Positions 36,675-45,847 are shown, counted from the first letter of the stretch. The stretch: 64,000 bases of DNA from Paraburkholderia sejongensis (GCF_020880815.1 NZ_JAJITD010000010.1:62001-126000); one strand, 5' to 3'. Made by a program: numbers and translations. The notes: generated by a model not told the origin, from the letters alone.

Positions 36675-36815
36675 GGCATCCTCCTGTCGTCGGCGGCGCC
36701 GCAGTCCAGTTTGCGGCACGGCCATTATAGGGATATTACCGAGAGTGGCCCGCTTGCGCCGGGCCGAAACCGGTATTTTTAAGCGTCGCCCGATAAAACC
36801 GCGGCGCGCATGCAA

Positions 36816-36850
36816 CAACGCCCCGCCGGCGAGGTGCCGGCGGGGCGTTG
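36816..36850 (-). terminator. Strong inverted repeat after the glycosyltransferase gene
   Basis: A perfect 15-bp stem (CAACGCCCCGCCGGC / its complement) with a 5-base loop lies 26 bases after the stop of the glycosyltransferase on the minus strand. It has only TT after it, so it may terminate poorly or protect the 3' end. Confidence 0.65.
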
Positions 36851-36875
36851 CGAGCGTGAAAAGCAGCGGCGGGCT

Positions 36876-37940
36876 TTAGCCTGCGTTGACTTCGCGCAGC
36901 ACCGTGCGGTGCTTGCGGCGCAGCAGTTCTTCGTAGGTCGCGACGTAGTTCTTCGCCATCACCTTCGACGAGAAGCGCGCTTCGAACGCCTTGCGCACAT
37001 TGGCGCGCGGCAGCGTGTGCAGACGCTTGAGCGCTGCGACCGCGCTGATTTCGTCTTCGACGACGAAGCCCGACACGCCGTTTTCGATCACTTCCGGCAC
37101 CGAACCACGGTTGAATGCGATCACCGGCGTACCGCACGCCATCGCTTCGATCATCACCAGACCGAACGGCTCCGGCCAGTCGATCGGGAACACCAGCGCA
37201 TGCGCGTTGCCGAGGAACTCACGCTTTTCGGCTTCGCCGATTTCGCCGATGTACTCGACGTGCGGGAGCGCCATCAGCGGCTTGATCACTTCTTCGTAAT
37301 ACGCGCGGTCGGCCTTGTCGATCTTCGCGGCAACCTTGAGTTTCATGCCCGCCTGGCCGGCGATGCGGATCGCGCGGTCGAGACCCTTCTCCGGCGACAC
37401 GCGGCCGAGGAATGCGAGGTAGCCCGGTTCGACGTCGGGTATCGGCGTGAGCACGTCTTCCGGCAGCCCGTGGTAGACGGTTTGCAGCCAGTGCGCTTGC
37501 GGCAGCGGCAGGCGCTGGTTGTCGGAGATCGACACGACCGGCACGTCGTTGAACGTGTTGAAGATCGGCTGCAGTTCCGGCAGATCGAGACGGCCGTGCA
37601 TCGTGGTCAGGAACGGCACCGGCTGACGCGCAAACAGCGAGAACGGGTAATAGTCGATGTGGAAATGCAGCACGTCGAATTCGTCCGCGCGGCGGCGCAC
37701 TTCTTCGAGCAGCAGCATGTGCGGCGCCATCACGTCGCGGATCGTCGGGTCCAGGCGCAGCGCCTGCGGCCAAAAGGCTTCGAGCTTCGCCGAGGTTTGC
37801 GAATCGCCGCTTGCAAATAGCGTGACGTCGTGGCCCTGCTCGACCAGCGCCTCGGTCAGATAGGACACCACGCGTTCCGTACCACCATACAGCTTGGGAG
37901 GAACCGCCTCGTGCAACGGAGCGATTTGAGCGATTCGCAT
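36876..37940 (-). CDS. Glycosyltransferase family 4 (GT-B fold)
   Basis: 354-aa GT-B glycosyltransferase. The acceptor-side domain starts MRIAQIAPLHEAVPPKLYGGTERVV, a typical glycine-rich entry of UDP-sugar-dependent enzymes of this group. The donor-side domain includes YLAFLGRVSPEKGLDRAI and the E-x7-E motif region WPEPFGLVMIEAMACGTPVIAFNRGSVPEVIENG. The donor and acceptor sugars cannot be told from this. AGGAG nine bases before the ATG supports the start. It stands alone with 700 bases of non-coding DNA upstream, so a role in a capsule or polysaccharide cluster is not supported here. The trehalose genes lie nearby, but no link is evident. Confidence 0.88.
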   Translation of the reverse strand: MRIAQIAPLHEAVPPKLYGGTERVVSYLTEALVEQGHDVTLFASGDSQTSAKLEAFWPQALRLDPTIRDVMAPHMLLLEEVRRRADEFDVLHFHIDYYPFSLFARQPVPFLTTMHGRLDLPELQPIFNTFNDVPVVSISDNQRLPLPQAHWLQTVYHGLPEDVLTPIPDVEPGYLAFLGRVSPEKGLDRAIRIAGQAGMKLKVAAKIDKADRAYYEEVIKPLMALPHVEYIGEIGEAEKREFLGNAHALVFPIDWPEPFGLVMIEAMACGTPVIAFNRGSVPEVIENGVSGFVVEDEISAVAALKRLHTLPRANVRKAFEARFSSKVMAKNYVATYEELLRRKHRTVLREVNAG

Positions 37941-38642
37941 AATGACGAACTCCTAGTAAAAATCAGGCAAAAGTACTGCGTTTGGAAAAAGCGACTCGCT
38001 TGCTCGCCAGGGCGCTCTGGCCGGATAAGCCGGCGCGGGCCTGATTCTTTCGAGAAATCCTGCGATGGATCGCTTGGGTTACGAGCCCGACCAGTGCATC
38101 AATTTTCGGGCATGTGCGAGTAAACGCGCATCAGGCACCTACGTTGACAAACTGTCAGAAAATTTGCCGGGCTAACACGCACGCATTATCGGTGCCCACA
38201 TGCGTGCCGCAGTGCCGCATTTCAAAGTCTTTACGTTGTTACAAACGCGAAACACTTTGCAAACCCTTGTTTTCTAAGACAGTTCTAGAGTGACAACACG
38301 CGTTCCGCAGTCACGGCGGAACAGCATCCCGGCGCTGCAGCGGCAACTTTGCCGGTAAGGATTGAAGAATACCCCGCCCGGGTTGAATGCAATCTGTAAT
38401 TATATCTCGAAATTTTTCGCAATCTGCCTGAACCGTCGGGCAACCGGCGAGTCGGGACACATCAGGGTGCGGAAGTCCATCGCGAAATCAATCGCGCCAA
38501 GGCCCGGAATCACAGGGCGCAATCGTCTTTGCATGTTTACAATGCGAAGCATCGGCTTCGCGGGGCCTTCATGCCTGTCCCCCGTGGCCCGCGCATTGCA
38601 TGCACAACCCGCAACACAACGATCTCAGCTCAATTGGAACAT
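37941..38642. other. Long intergenic region between glycosyltransferase and ABC exporter genes
   Basis: 702 bases with lower GC than the surroundings and no supported gene. It must hold the promoters of two divergent genes. A TTGACA at 38144 has no matching -10 at 16-18 bp, and TACAAT at 38538-38543 has no good -35. A frame open from 38529 is continuous with the exporter, so its true start may lie within this region. Confidence 0.45.
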
Positions 38643-40469
38643 TTGACCATCGCCCAGCGTAACGCCCAGAACGCAAAGCTCGCGAGCTATGCGCATCGGC
38701 CGCTTGCGTTTCTCTTCCGCTTTATCCGCCGCCACCCGCTCGCCCATGCGATCGTGCTGTGCAGCGTGTTCGCGGCCGTGGGCTGTGCACTCGCCTCGCA
38801 ATATGCGATCAAGCATCTGATCGACGTGCTCGCCGGCGGCCGGCATCACCCCGGCCCGCTGTGGGGCGCGTTCGCGATCCTCGTCGGCCTGATCGCCGCC
38901 GACAACCTGCTATGGCGGGTCGGCGGCTGGGTCGCCGCGCATACGTTCGTTGCCGTCACAGGCGACCTGCGCCGCGACCTGTTCCAGTACCTCAGCGGCC
39001 ACTCGCCCACCTACTACGCGGAGAAGCAGCCCGGCATGCTGGCGAGCCGGATCACCGCGACCTCGAACGCGGTCTACACCGCCGAGAACACCACCGCATG
39101 GAACGTGCTGCCGCCGTGCATCGCGGTGCTCGGCGCGATCGTGATGATCGTTTCGGTCAATCCGCTGATGGCGCTCGGCCTGATGCTGTGCTCGGCGATC
39201 CTGTCAGTGGTGCTGTACAAACTCGCAGGCCGCGGCTCCGCGCGCCATCACACCTTCGCGACCAAGGCGGCGTCGGTCGACGGCGAACTCGTCGACGTCA
39301 TCAGCAACATGGGCCTCGTGCGCGCGTTCGGCATGACCTTCCGGGAACAGAACCGCTTTGCCGCGACGGTCAAGTCGGAAATGGAAGCGCGCCAGCAGAG
39401 CCTGCTCTATCTGGAGAAGCTGCGTCTGCTGCACGCGGTGATTACCGCGCTGCTGTCGGCCGGGTTGCTCGGCTGGGCGCTGTGGCTGTGGGACCAGGGC
39501 CGTGCGACCTCGGGCGACATCGTGCTCGTCAGCTCGCTCGGCTTCACGATCCTGCACGGCACGCGCGATCTGGCGGTTGCGCTCGTCGACGTTACCCAGC
39601 ACGTCGCGCGTCTCGCCGAAGCGGTGCGCACTCTGCTCGAGCCGCATGGGATGCCCGATCGCGACGACGCGACCGAACTCGTGCCGCAAGGCGGCCGGGT
39701 CACGTTCGAAGGCGTGACTTTCGCCTATCCGCGCCGCCGCCCGATTCTCGATCACTTCGACCTGAACATCGAACCGGGCCAGCGGGTCGGTCTGATCGGC
39801 AAGTCGGGCGCGGGCAAATCGACCGTGCTCGCGCTGCTGCAGCGCTTCTACGAAACCCAGGGCGGCGCGATCAAGATCGACGGTCAGGACATCGCGTCGG
39901 TCACCCAGGACAGCCTGCGCCACACGATCGCACTGGTGCCGCAAGATATCTCGCTATTCCATCGCACGGTGTACGAGAACATCGCCTATGGCCGCCCCGA
40001 GGCGAGCCGCGAGGAAGTGCTCGCCGCCGCGCGCGAAGCCCGTTGCTCGGACTTCATCGAAGCGATGCCGGAAGGCTACGACACGATCGTCGGCGACCGT
40101 GGCGTGAAACTGTCGGGCGGCCAGCGGCAGCGCATCGCGATCGCGCGCGCGATACTGAAGAACGCGCCGATCCTGCTGCTCGACGAAGCGACCTCCGCGC
40201 TCGACAGCGCGTCGGAAGAAGCGATCCAGAAAGCGCTCGACCGGCTGATGGTCGGCCGCACGGTGATCGCGATCGCGCACCGGCTGTCGACGCTGAACAA
40301 CTTCGACCGGATCATCGTGATGAGCGCCGGCAAGGTTATCGACGACGGCTCTCCGGACGAACTGCGCCAGCGCCCGGGCCTCTATCGTGACCTGCTCGCG
40401 AAGCAGTACGGCAAGGGCTCGACGCTGCATATCGGCGGCAAGAAGATTGACGAACAGCACGTGGCCTGA
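38643..40469 (+). CDS. ABC exporter, fused membrane and ATPase domains
   Basis: 608-aa half-transporter of MsbA/ABCB type. Membrane domain at about residues 25-320 (RFIRRHPLAHAIVLCSVFAAV is the first part). The ATPase domain has Walker A GKSGAGKST, Q-loop LVPQDISLFHRTV, signature LSGGQRQRI, Walker B ILLLDEATSALDS and switch His AIAHRLST. It resembles the exporter at 33297 in layout but is clearly a different paralogue. The start is uncertain: a TTG at 38643 with GGA a few bases upstream gives a normal N-terminus (MTIAQRNAQNAK), while ATGs at 38571 and 38529 would add 24 to 38 unusual residues. A strong terminator follows. Substrate unknown. Confidence 0.88.
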   Translation: MTIAQRNAQNAKLASYAHRPLAFLFRFIRRHPLAHAIVLCSVFAAVGCALASQYAIKHLIDVLAGGRHHPGPLWGAFAILVGLIAADNLLWRVGGWVAAHTFVAVTGDLRRDLFQYLSGHSPTYYAEKQPGMLASRITATSNAVYTAENTTAWNVLPPCIAVLGAIVMIVSVNPLMALGLMLCSAILSVVLYKLAGRGSARHHTFATKAASVDGELVDVISNMGLVRAFGMTFREQNRFAATVKSEMEARQQSLLYLEKLRLLHAVITALLSAGLLGWALWLWDQGRATSGDIVLVSSLGFTILHGTRDLAVALVDVTQHVARLAEAVRTLLEPHGMPDRDDATELVPQGGRVTFEGVTFAYPRRRPILDHFDLNIEPGQRVGLIGKSGAGKSTVLALLQRFYETQGGAIKIDGQDIASVTQDSLRHTIALVPQDISLFHRTVYENIAYGRPEASREEVLAAAREARCSDFIEAMPEGYDTIVGDRGVKLSGGQRQRIAIARAILKNAPILLLDEATSALDSASEEAIQKALDRLMVGRTVIAIAHRLSTLNNFDRIIVMSAGKVIDDGSPDELRQRPGLYRDLLAKQYGKGSTLHIGGKKIDEQHVA

Positions 40470-40536
40470 CGTACGTAGTACACACGGCGCGCGTCATCGA
40501 GTGCAGGCGCGATTGCAGGCGCGCCGCGGCAACAAT

Positions 40537-40566
40537 AAAAAAGCCGCTCCATGGAGCGGCTTTTTT
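40537..40566. terminator. Bidirectional terminator between ABC exporter and otsA
   Basis: A perfect 14-bp inverted repeat (AAAAAAGCCGCTCC / GGAGCGGCTTTTTT) around AT lies between convergent genes. Confidence 0.9.
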
Positions 40567-40596
40567 GCGCCTCGTAGTCCGCGCTTTTGACGCGGC

Positions 40597-42054
40597 CTAG
40601 CCCGTCACACTCACGCGCCCCGCCCTCTTGCGCGCCACTGCCGTCTTGCCGGAGCGGGCGCCCTTCCCCTCCAACACCTGCTGAAGATCGCGCATGAAGT
40701 TATCGCGCCACACCGACACGTTGTTCTCGCGCAGTTGCTCCATCATGTCGCGATAGCGCGCCTGGCGCTCGGCGAGCGGCATCGCCAGAGCCTGCGCGAG
40801 CGCCTCGGCCATGCCGTCGATATCGACCGGATTGACGATCAGCGCGCCGTCCAGTTCCTGCGCTGCACCAGCGAAGCGCGACAGCACCAGCACGCCCGGA
40901 TTGTCCGGATCCTGCGCCGACACGTACTCCTTTGCGACGAGGTTCATACCGTCGCGCAGCGGCGTCACGTAGCCGACATGGGCGGTCCGGAACAGCGCCG
41001 CCAGCACCGAGCGCTCGTACTGCTTGTGGATATACAGAACCGGCGTCCAGTCCAGTTCGGCGAAGCGGCCATTGATCCGCCCCGACTCGCCTTCGAGCTG
41101 CAACCGGATGTCCTGATATGCGTGCAGATCGGCGCGCGTCGGCGGCGCGATCTGCAGGAACGACACCTTGTTGCGCAGCGCTGCGGTGTGCTCGAGCAGC
41201 CGCTCGAACGCGCGGAAGCGCTCGACCAGTCCCTTCGAATAGTCGAGCCGGTCGACGGCCATGATCAGCTTGCGCGAATGCAGCGTCGCCTTCATCGTGC
41301 GCACCGGCTTGCCGCGCTCGCCCGCTTTCGCAAGTTCGGCGATCTCGTCCGGATAGACGCCGATCGGATACGCGTTCGCCCGCAGCGTGCGGCCGAACGC
41401 GTGCACGGTGAGCGGACCTGGCGCCGACGCGTCGATCGTGCCGCCCGCCTCGTTGACGATGTAGTCGCCGAACGCGCGCAGATCGGGGGCGGTCTGGAAG
41501 CCGAGCAGGTCAAACGAACACAGCGCCTCGACCAGCTCCCGATGCGGAGGCACCGTCAGCAGCACCTGCGAGGCCGGAAACGGAATATGCAGAAAAAAGC
41601 CGATGCGGTTTTTAACGCCCGCCGCGCGCAGCGCCTGCGCGAACGGGATCAGGTGATAGTCGTGCACCCAGATCACGTCGTCTTCACGCAAGAGCGGCAC
41701 GAGTTGCTGCGCGAGCCACGCGTTCACGCGGCAGTAGCCCTCGAAGTCGTGGCGGTCGTAGTGCAGCAGATCGGAGCGGTAGTGAAACGCGGGCCACAGC
41801 GTCGCGTTCGAAAACCCGCGGTAGTACTGATCGTAATCGCGCCGCATCAGCGGCACCGTCGCGAAGGTCACCGGACCGCGCTCTTCGACCTTGATCTGCG
41901 GCTGGCCCGAACCCAGCACCTCGCCGCTCCAGCCGAACCACATGCCGCCGGTCTCTTTCAGCGCGTCGTACACGCCGACCGCCAGACCGCCCGCCGCCGG
42001 ACCGCCCTCCGAAATAGGCGCAACCCGGTTCGAAACAATGATCAGTCGGCTCAT
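40597..42054 (-). CDS. otsA: Trehalose-6-phosphate synthase
   Basis: 485-aa GT20 retaining glycosyltransferase (E. coli OtsA 474 aa) that makes trehalose-6-phosphate from UDP-glucose and glucose-6-phosphate. Family motifs are SRLIIVSNRVAP, the N-terminal glycine-rich GGPAAGGLAVGV, WVHDYHLIPFAQ, RIGFFLHIPFPASQV, AVDRLDYSKGL and TPLRDGMNLVAKEYV. The last 30 residues are basic (ARSGKTAVARKRAGR). The ATG at 42054 matches the family; a TTG three codons earlier is an alternative. It follows otsB on the same strand after 55 bases. Trehalose here would serve as an osmo- and desiccation protectant. Confidence 0.96.
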   Translation of the reverse strand: MSRLIIVSNRVAPISEGGPAAGGLAVGVYDALKETGGMWFGWSGEVLGSGQPQIKVEERGPVTFATVPLMRRDYDQYYRGFSNATLWPAFHYRSDLLHYDRHDFEGYCRVNAWLAQQLVPLLREDDVIWVHDYHLIPFAQALRAAGVKNRIGFFLHIPFPASQVLLTVPPHRELVEALCSFDLLGFQTAPDLRAFGDYIVNEAGGTIDASAPGPLTVHAFGRTLRANAYPIGVYPDEIAELAKAGERGKPVRTMKATLHSRKLIMAVDRLDYSKGLVERFRAFERLLEHTAALRNKVSFLQIAPPTRADLHAYQDIRLQLEGESGRINGRFAELDWTPVLYIHKQYERSVLAALFRTAHVGYVTPLRDGMNLVAKEYVSAQDPDNPGVLVLSRFAGAAQELDGALIVNPVDIDGMAEALAQALAMPLAERQARYRDMMEQLRENNVSVWRDNFMRDLQQVLEGKGARSGKTAVARKRAGRVSVTG

Positions 42055-42109
42055 GAAACGCAATTCCCGAGGCAGTATGTTGTTTTCGTTCAGCGATGCG
42101 GCGCCGGCA

Positions 42110-42859
42110 TCACGCCGCGCGCGCCGCCGCGACGATCGTTTCCAGCCAGTCGAGCAGCGCGCTGACGGATTCGACCCGCGTATGCGCGAGCGTCTCGCCG
42201 GCGCCGACCTTGATCGACAGGCCGCCGCGCTCGTTGACGAGCGCGAAGCCCTTTTCGTCCGTCAGATCGTCGCCGGCAAACACCGGCTTGCGGCCGGCGA
42301 ACGGCAACTCGTCGAGAAACGCGCGCGTCGCGCGGCCCTTGTCGACGTCCTTCGGTTTGATTTCGTAGACCATCTTGCCCGGCTGCAGTACGTACGAGGC
42401 CGGGTACTGGGCGACCAGCCGCTCGGTGGCCTCGCGCGCGACCGGCTCGCGGTCCGGCGCATTGCGGTAATGCAGCGCGAGCGCCGCGCCCTTGATCTCG
42501 AGCAGCATGCCGGGATGCTCGTTGACCACCTGCGCGAGCACCTGCTCCATGCGCAGCAGCCGGTCGTCGTTGAAGCCGATCCGCTGGGTGTCGCCGTTCG
42601 CGTCCCGGCGCTCGGCGCCGTGCAGACCCGCGACCGGTAGATCCGGCATGCCGAGGAAACTATCGATGCTGTCGATGCCGCGCCCCGACACCACCGCCAC
42701 CGCGCCATTGGTCAGGCTGCGCAGTTCGCGCAGCAGCTCGATTACGCGCGGTTGCACCCGCACGCCGTCGGGCGTGGGTGCGAGTTCGACTAGCGTGCCG
42801 TCGAAGTCGAAAAAAAATGCCGTCTCGCTCGGAGACAGAACAACCGGAAGTGCTTGCAT
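42110..42859 (-). CDS. otsB: Trehalose-6-phosphate phosphatase
   Basis: 249-aa HAD-superfamily phosphatase (E. coli OtsB 266 aa) that completes trehalose synthesis. HAD motif I is FFFDFDGTLVEL with the nucleophile Asp and the general acid Asp, motif II is VVSGRG, motif III contains DVDKGRATRAFL, and motif IV is FAGDDLTDEKGF. The start at MQALPVV is chosen for family fit, with AAAGGCG 11 bases upstream; two in-frame Met codons farther up would add 16 to 20 basic residues. It precedes otsA, the usual otsBA order, and the two are probably one operon. Confidence 0.94.
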   Translation of the reverse strand: MQALPVVLSPSETAFFFDFDGTLVELAPTPDGVRVQPRVIELLRELRSLTNGAVAVVSGRGIDSIDSFLGMPDLPVAGLHGAERRDANGDTQRIGFNDDRLLRMEQVLAQVVNEHPGMLLEIKGAALALHYRNAPDREPVAREATERLVAQYPASYVLQPGKMVYEIKPKDVDKGRATRAFLDELPFAGRKPVFAGDDLTDEKGFALVNERGGLSIKVGAGETLAHTRVESVSALLDWLETIVAAARAA

Positions 42860-43306
42860 CGCCTGGGTTCGCCTTTCAGCCTGCTGCGGCCGGAAAAGTG
42901 TGCGCATCTTACCGCGCATCCGTCAATTTTTCGAGAAAGTAAGCCGGCACTCAAGCCCGGCGGGCAGCGCAGCCGCACGAGCGGCCCGATTGCGTTCAAA
43001 AGTGGAACAATCGGATTTCACGTCGCTTTCGGCCGGCTGCGGCAAATTGCCCCGCAAACCATGCGCCCGGGGCATGGCGCGACGCTTGCGGTGAAATTGC
43101 GCTACAGTCGCTGCCACTTGTTGCGCTGTCGGGCTGGGCCGTCCATCGTTGCATGCTACCGCCCAATCGCGCGTCGCCCGCTTTCAATCGAGCTATTGAA
43201 CCCTGTTTTGTTCCCGATCTTTACGACCCGTCGAACCCAGCCGAACTTGGGCCGTGCCAGGCCAGCGCGGTTCGGGCGGCTGTTTGCGCGTCGTTGGGTA
43301 GGTCGG
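42860..43306. other. Divergent gap between otsB and the Sco-family gene
   Basis: 447 bases between the start of otsB (minus) and the Sco-family gene (plus). An open frame runs through it into the Sco gene, but it is Arg/Pro-rich without domain signals. No promoter with both hexamers was found. Confidence 0.4.
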
Positions 43307-43936
43307 TTGGTACGCCAGTGCGCAGGTCGGCTCATTCAAAAGTACGCGAGCAGCACGACGCTCGGTGCGCTGCTCGCGCTCACGGCGCTCAGCGGCTGCA
43401 CGCAACCCGCCCAGCCGTGGCAATTGACCAACGTGAGCGGCCATCTGCCGGATCTGTCGTTCACGCTGACAGCCGACGATGGCCGCCCCGTCACCGCCGA
43501 CGCGTTCAAGGGCCGCGCGTCGCTCGTCTACTTCGGCTACACCCATTGCCCCGATGTCTGCCCGGAGACGATGGGCCGGCTGATGCAGGTGCTCGGCAAG
43601 CTCGGCGACGACGCGCAGAAAGTGCGCATCCTGTTCATCACCGTCGACCCCGCGCGCGACACGCCACAAGCGTTGCGCGACTACGTCGGCGCGTTCGACG
43701 CGCAGCACGCCGAAGGACTGACCGGTACCGACCGGCAGATCGAATCGCTGGCGAAGCGCTATCGCGTCGCCTACCAGATGGAGAAACGCGACCCCAACGG
43801 CAACTACGAGGTCACGCACAGCTCCGCCGTCTACGTGTTCGACAGCCAGGGCCGCGCGCGGCTGCTGGCGACCGATCACGACACGCCCGATGCGATCGCG
43901 CAGGACCTGCGCCGTCTCATCGACGACCATTCCTGA
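43307..43936 (+). CDS. SCO1/SenC-family copper chaperone lipoprotein
   Basis: About 209-aa membrane-anchored thioredoxin-fold protein used to deliver copper to the CuA site of cytochrome oxidase. A lipobox LTALSGC is followed by the SCO fold with the copper/redox motif CPDVCPE (CxxxC), FITVDPARDTP and the copper-ligand His in VTHSSAVYVFD. The start is uncertain: there is no ATG near the signal peptide, and a TTG at 43307 with AGG four bases upstream gives a 30-residue signal region. Alternative starts farther back would give a long unlikely leader. It is the first of three genes for copper insertion into respiratory oxidases (PCuAC and CtaG-like follow). Confidence 0.87.
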   Translation: MVRQCAGRLIQKYASSTTLGALLALTALSGCTQPAQPWQLTNVSGHLPDLSFTLTADDGRPVTADAFKGRASLVYFGYTHCPDVCPETMGRLMQVLGKLGDDAQKVRILFITVDPARDTPQALRDYVGAFDAQHAEGLTGTDRQIESLAKRYRVAYQMEKRDPNGNYEVTHSSAVYVFDSQGRARLLATDHDTPDAIAQDLRRLIDDHS

Positions 43937-43955
43937 CCTTCACTTTCCTTCCATC

Positions 43956-44417
43956 ATGACGATCAAGCTCAAAACCCTCGCTTCCCTCGCCGGCGCTGTC
44001 GTGCTGTCGTTCGGCATCGGCTCGGCGGCGTATGCGGCCGATGCTCACGCAATCAGCGTCAAGGACGCGTGGGTGCGCTGGCTGCCGAACAACCTGCCGG
44101 CGGCCGGCTACGCGACGCTCGTCAACGCGGGCGACAAGCCGGTGGATCTCGTCGATGTATCGAGCGACGACTACGGCGACGTGATGCTGCATCAGACGGT
44201 CTCGAACGGCTCGACGCAGAAGATGGTGATGGTCGACAAGCTGACGGTGCCCGCGCACGGCCAGGTCGCGATCGCGCCGGGCGGCTACCACCTGATGCTC
44301 GAAGACGCGAAGCACAAGGTCGCGCCGGGCGACACCGTGCATCTGACGCTGAAGTTTTCCGACGGCGCAACGCTGAGCACGCCGTTCGCGGTCAAAGCGC
44401 CGGCGCAGACCAAGTAA
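43956..44417 (+). CDS. Periplasmic copper chaperone PCu(A)C
   Basis: 153-aa exported protein. The signal peptide covers about 1-24 (MTIKLKTLASLAGAVVLSF... ending AYA before ADAHA). The mature cupredoxin-like domain carries the copper(I) ligand set of the family, H(x)nM ... HxM: VMLHQTVSNGSTQKMVMV and GGYHLMLEDAKH. PCuAC proteins pass Cu(I) to Sco and to the CuA or CuB centre of oxidases. It starts 19 bases after the Sco gene stop and is followed 34 bases later by the CtaG-like gene, so the three are likely one operon for cytochrome oxidase maturation. Confidence 0.93.
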   Translation: MTIKLKTLASLAGAVVLSFGIGSAAYAADAHAISVKDAWVRWLPNNLPAAGYATLVNAGDKPVDLVDVSSDDYGDVMLHQTVSNGSTQKMVMVDKLTVPAHGQVAIAPGGYHLMLEDAKHKVAPGDTVHLTLKFSDGATLSTPFAVKAPAQTK

Positions 44418-44451
44418 GCACGCACCGCCGCACCCGAGCGCCGACCTTGCC

Positions 44452-45339
44452 ATGACCCTGCTCTACTGGCTCGATCCGTGGGAGTTTTCGCCGACCGTCG
44501 TGATCGCGCTGCTCATTCCCGCGATCCTGTTCGTGCGCGGCGCGCGCAAGGCGCGCGTGTCGTTCGCGCGGCAACTGTCGTTCTGGTTCGGGCTGGTCGC
44601 GCTGTACGTGGTGTTGCATACGCGGCTCGATTATTTCTTCGAGCATGAGTTTTTCATGCATCGCCTGCAGCATCTGGTGCTGCATCACCTCGGGCCGTTC
44701 TTCATCGCGCTGTCGTATCCGGGCGCGGCGCTGCGCGCCGGCATTGCGCCGCGCTGGCGGCAGCGCTTCGTGCGGCCCGCGCTGCAGAATCGACTGGTGC
44801 GCGCCGTGCTCGACGTCGTCATGCATCCGGTCGTCGCGGTCACGCTATTCGTCGGGCTGATCTATTTCTGGCTGATGTCGCCGGTTCATTTCGTCGCGAT
44901 GCTCGACTGGCGGCTCTATCGGGTGATGAACTGGAGCATGGTGATCGACGGGCTGCTGTTCTGGTGGCTCGTGCTCGATCCTCGCCCCGCGCCGCCCGCG
45001 CGTCTATCGCCGGGCAAGCGCGTACTAATCGTGATTGCCGCGATCCCGCCGCAGATCATTCTCGGCGCGTTCATCTTCTTCACTCCGCACGAGCTGTATC
45101 CGATCTATTCGATCTGCGGACGCGCGTTCACGTGGCTCAGTCCGATGCGCGATCAACAGATCGGCGGACTGCTGCTGTGGATTCCCGGTTCGATGATGAG
45201 CGTGATCGGCGCGCTGATCGCGCTGCGTCACTGGATGCGCCTTTCGGCGCGTGGCCGCTTGCGGGCCGAGCGGCGCGCGGCCGCCGCGCGCGGGCTGATT
45301 CATGCAGCGGGTTCGAAGACCGCACCGGGGCCTCGCTGA
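44452..45339 (+). CDS. CtaG-like cytochrome c oxidase assembly membrane protein
   Basis: 295-aa integral membrane protein with about seven transmembrane helices, of the caa3-CtaG family (distinct from the Cox11 type of CtaG). It starts MTLLYWLDPWEFSPTVVIALL; the helices contain conserved His residues of the family (RLQHLVLHHLGPFFIAL, DVVMHPVVAV, LIALRHWMRL) that may hold copper. Members help assemble the copper centres of haem-copper oxidases. The C-terminus after the last helix is a basic, Ala/Arg-rich tail. Third gene of the copper-delivery cluster; the oxidase subunit genes themselves are not in the window. Confidence 0.88.
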   Translation: MTLLYWLDPWEFSPTVVIALLIPAILFVRGARKARVSFARQLSFWFGLVALYVVLHTRLDYFFEHEFFMHRLQHLVLHHLGPFFIALSYPGAALRAGIAPRWRQRFVRPALQNRLVRAVLDVVMHPVVAVTLFVGLIYFWLMSPVHFVAMLDWRLYRVMNWSMVIDGLLFWWLVLDPRPAPPARLSPGKRVLIVIAAIPPQIILGAFIFFTPHELYPIYSICGRAFTWLSPMRDQQIGGLLLWIPGSMMSVIGALIALRHWMRLSARGRLRAERRAAAARGLIHAAGSKTAPGPR

Positions 45340-45346
45340 GCGGCTG

Positions 45347-45847
45347 TTAAAGCGAACGCATCCACACGTGCGGGATGCCGTCCTCGTCGTGAATCTCGCC
45401 GACCGGCGTAAAACCAAACGCGCCATAAAAACCCTGCAGATGCGCCTGCGCGTGCAGACGGATCGGCGTATCGGGCCACTGCTCACGAATATGCGCGATC
45501 GAGCGCGCGAGCATCGCATTGCCCAGACCGATGCCGCGAAACGCCGCGGTGGTCAGCACACGGCCGATTCGCACGTCGGCGTCCTGCGTGTCCGGTAACA
45601 GCACGCGCAGATAGCCGGCGAGCGGCGGCAGCGCGGCATCTTCGCCGGCGCCATATGCGAACAGATGCCAGGCTTGTGGGTCGAGTCCATCGATATCGCC
45701 GTACACGCAGTTTTGTTCGACGACGAACACCGCGCTGCGCGCAGCCAGCATTTCATAGACTTCGATGCTCGTCAGGTCGACGAACGGTTTCCAGCGCCAT
45801 TCGAGTTGGGCGAGGCGCGCGGCGGCGGTGTGCGGCGAATGGGTCAT
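45347..45847 (-). CDS. ElaA-type GNAT N-acetyltransferase
   Basis: 166-aa GNAT protein of the ElaA group. N-terminal block WRWKPFVDLTSIEVYEMLAARSAVFVVEQNCVYGDIDGLD matches in pattern (cited in parts: VYEMLAARSAVFVVEQ, CVYGDIDGLDPQ). The acetyl-CoA loop reads RVLTTAAFRGIGLGNAMLARS (R/Q-x-x-G-x-G/A) and the C-terminal part LQGFYGAFGFTPVGEIHDEDGI is typical. The substrate is unknown. The start at 45847 fits family length; an upstream in-frame start adds 17 residues. A tandem repeat lies 68 bases upstream of its start. It converges on the CtaG-like gene, seven bases apart. Confidence 0.9.
   Translation of the reverse strand: MTHSPHTAAARLAQLEWRWKPFVDLTSIEVYEMLAARSAVFVVEQNCVYGDIDGLDPQAWHLFAYGAGEDAALPPLAGYLRVLLPDTQDADVRIGRVLTTAAFRGIGLGNAMLARSIAHIREQWPDTPIRLHAQAHLQGFYGAFGFTPVGEIHDEDGIPHVWMRSL

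Noticed and set aside
38144..38176. TTGACA as a promoter
   Set aside because: No -10-like hexamer at 15-19 bp on the same strand.
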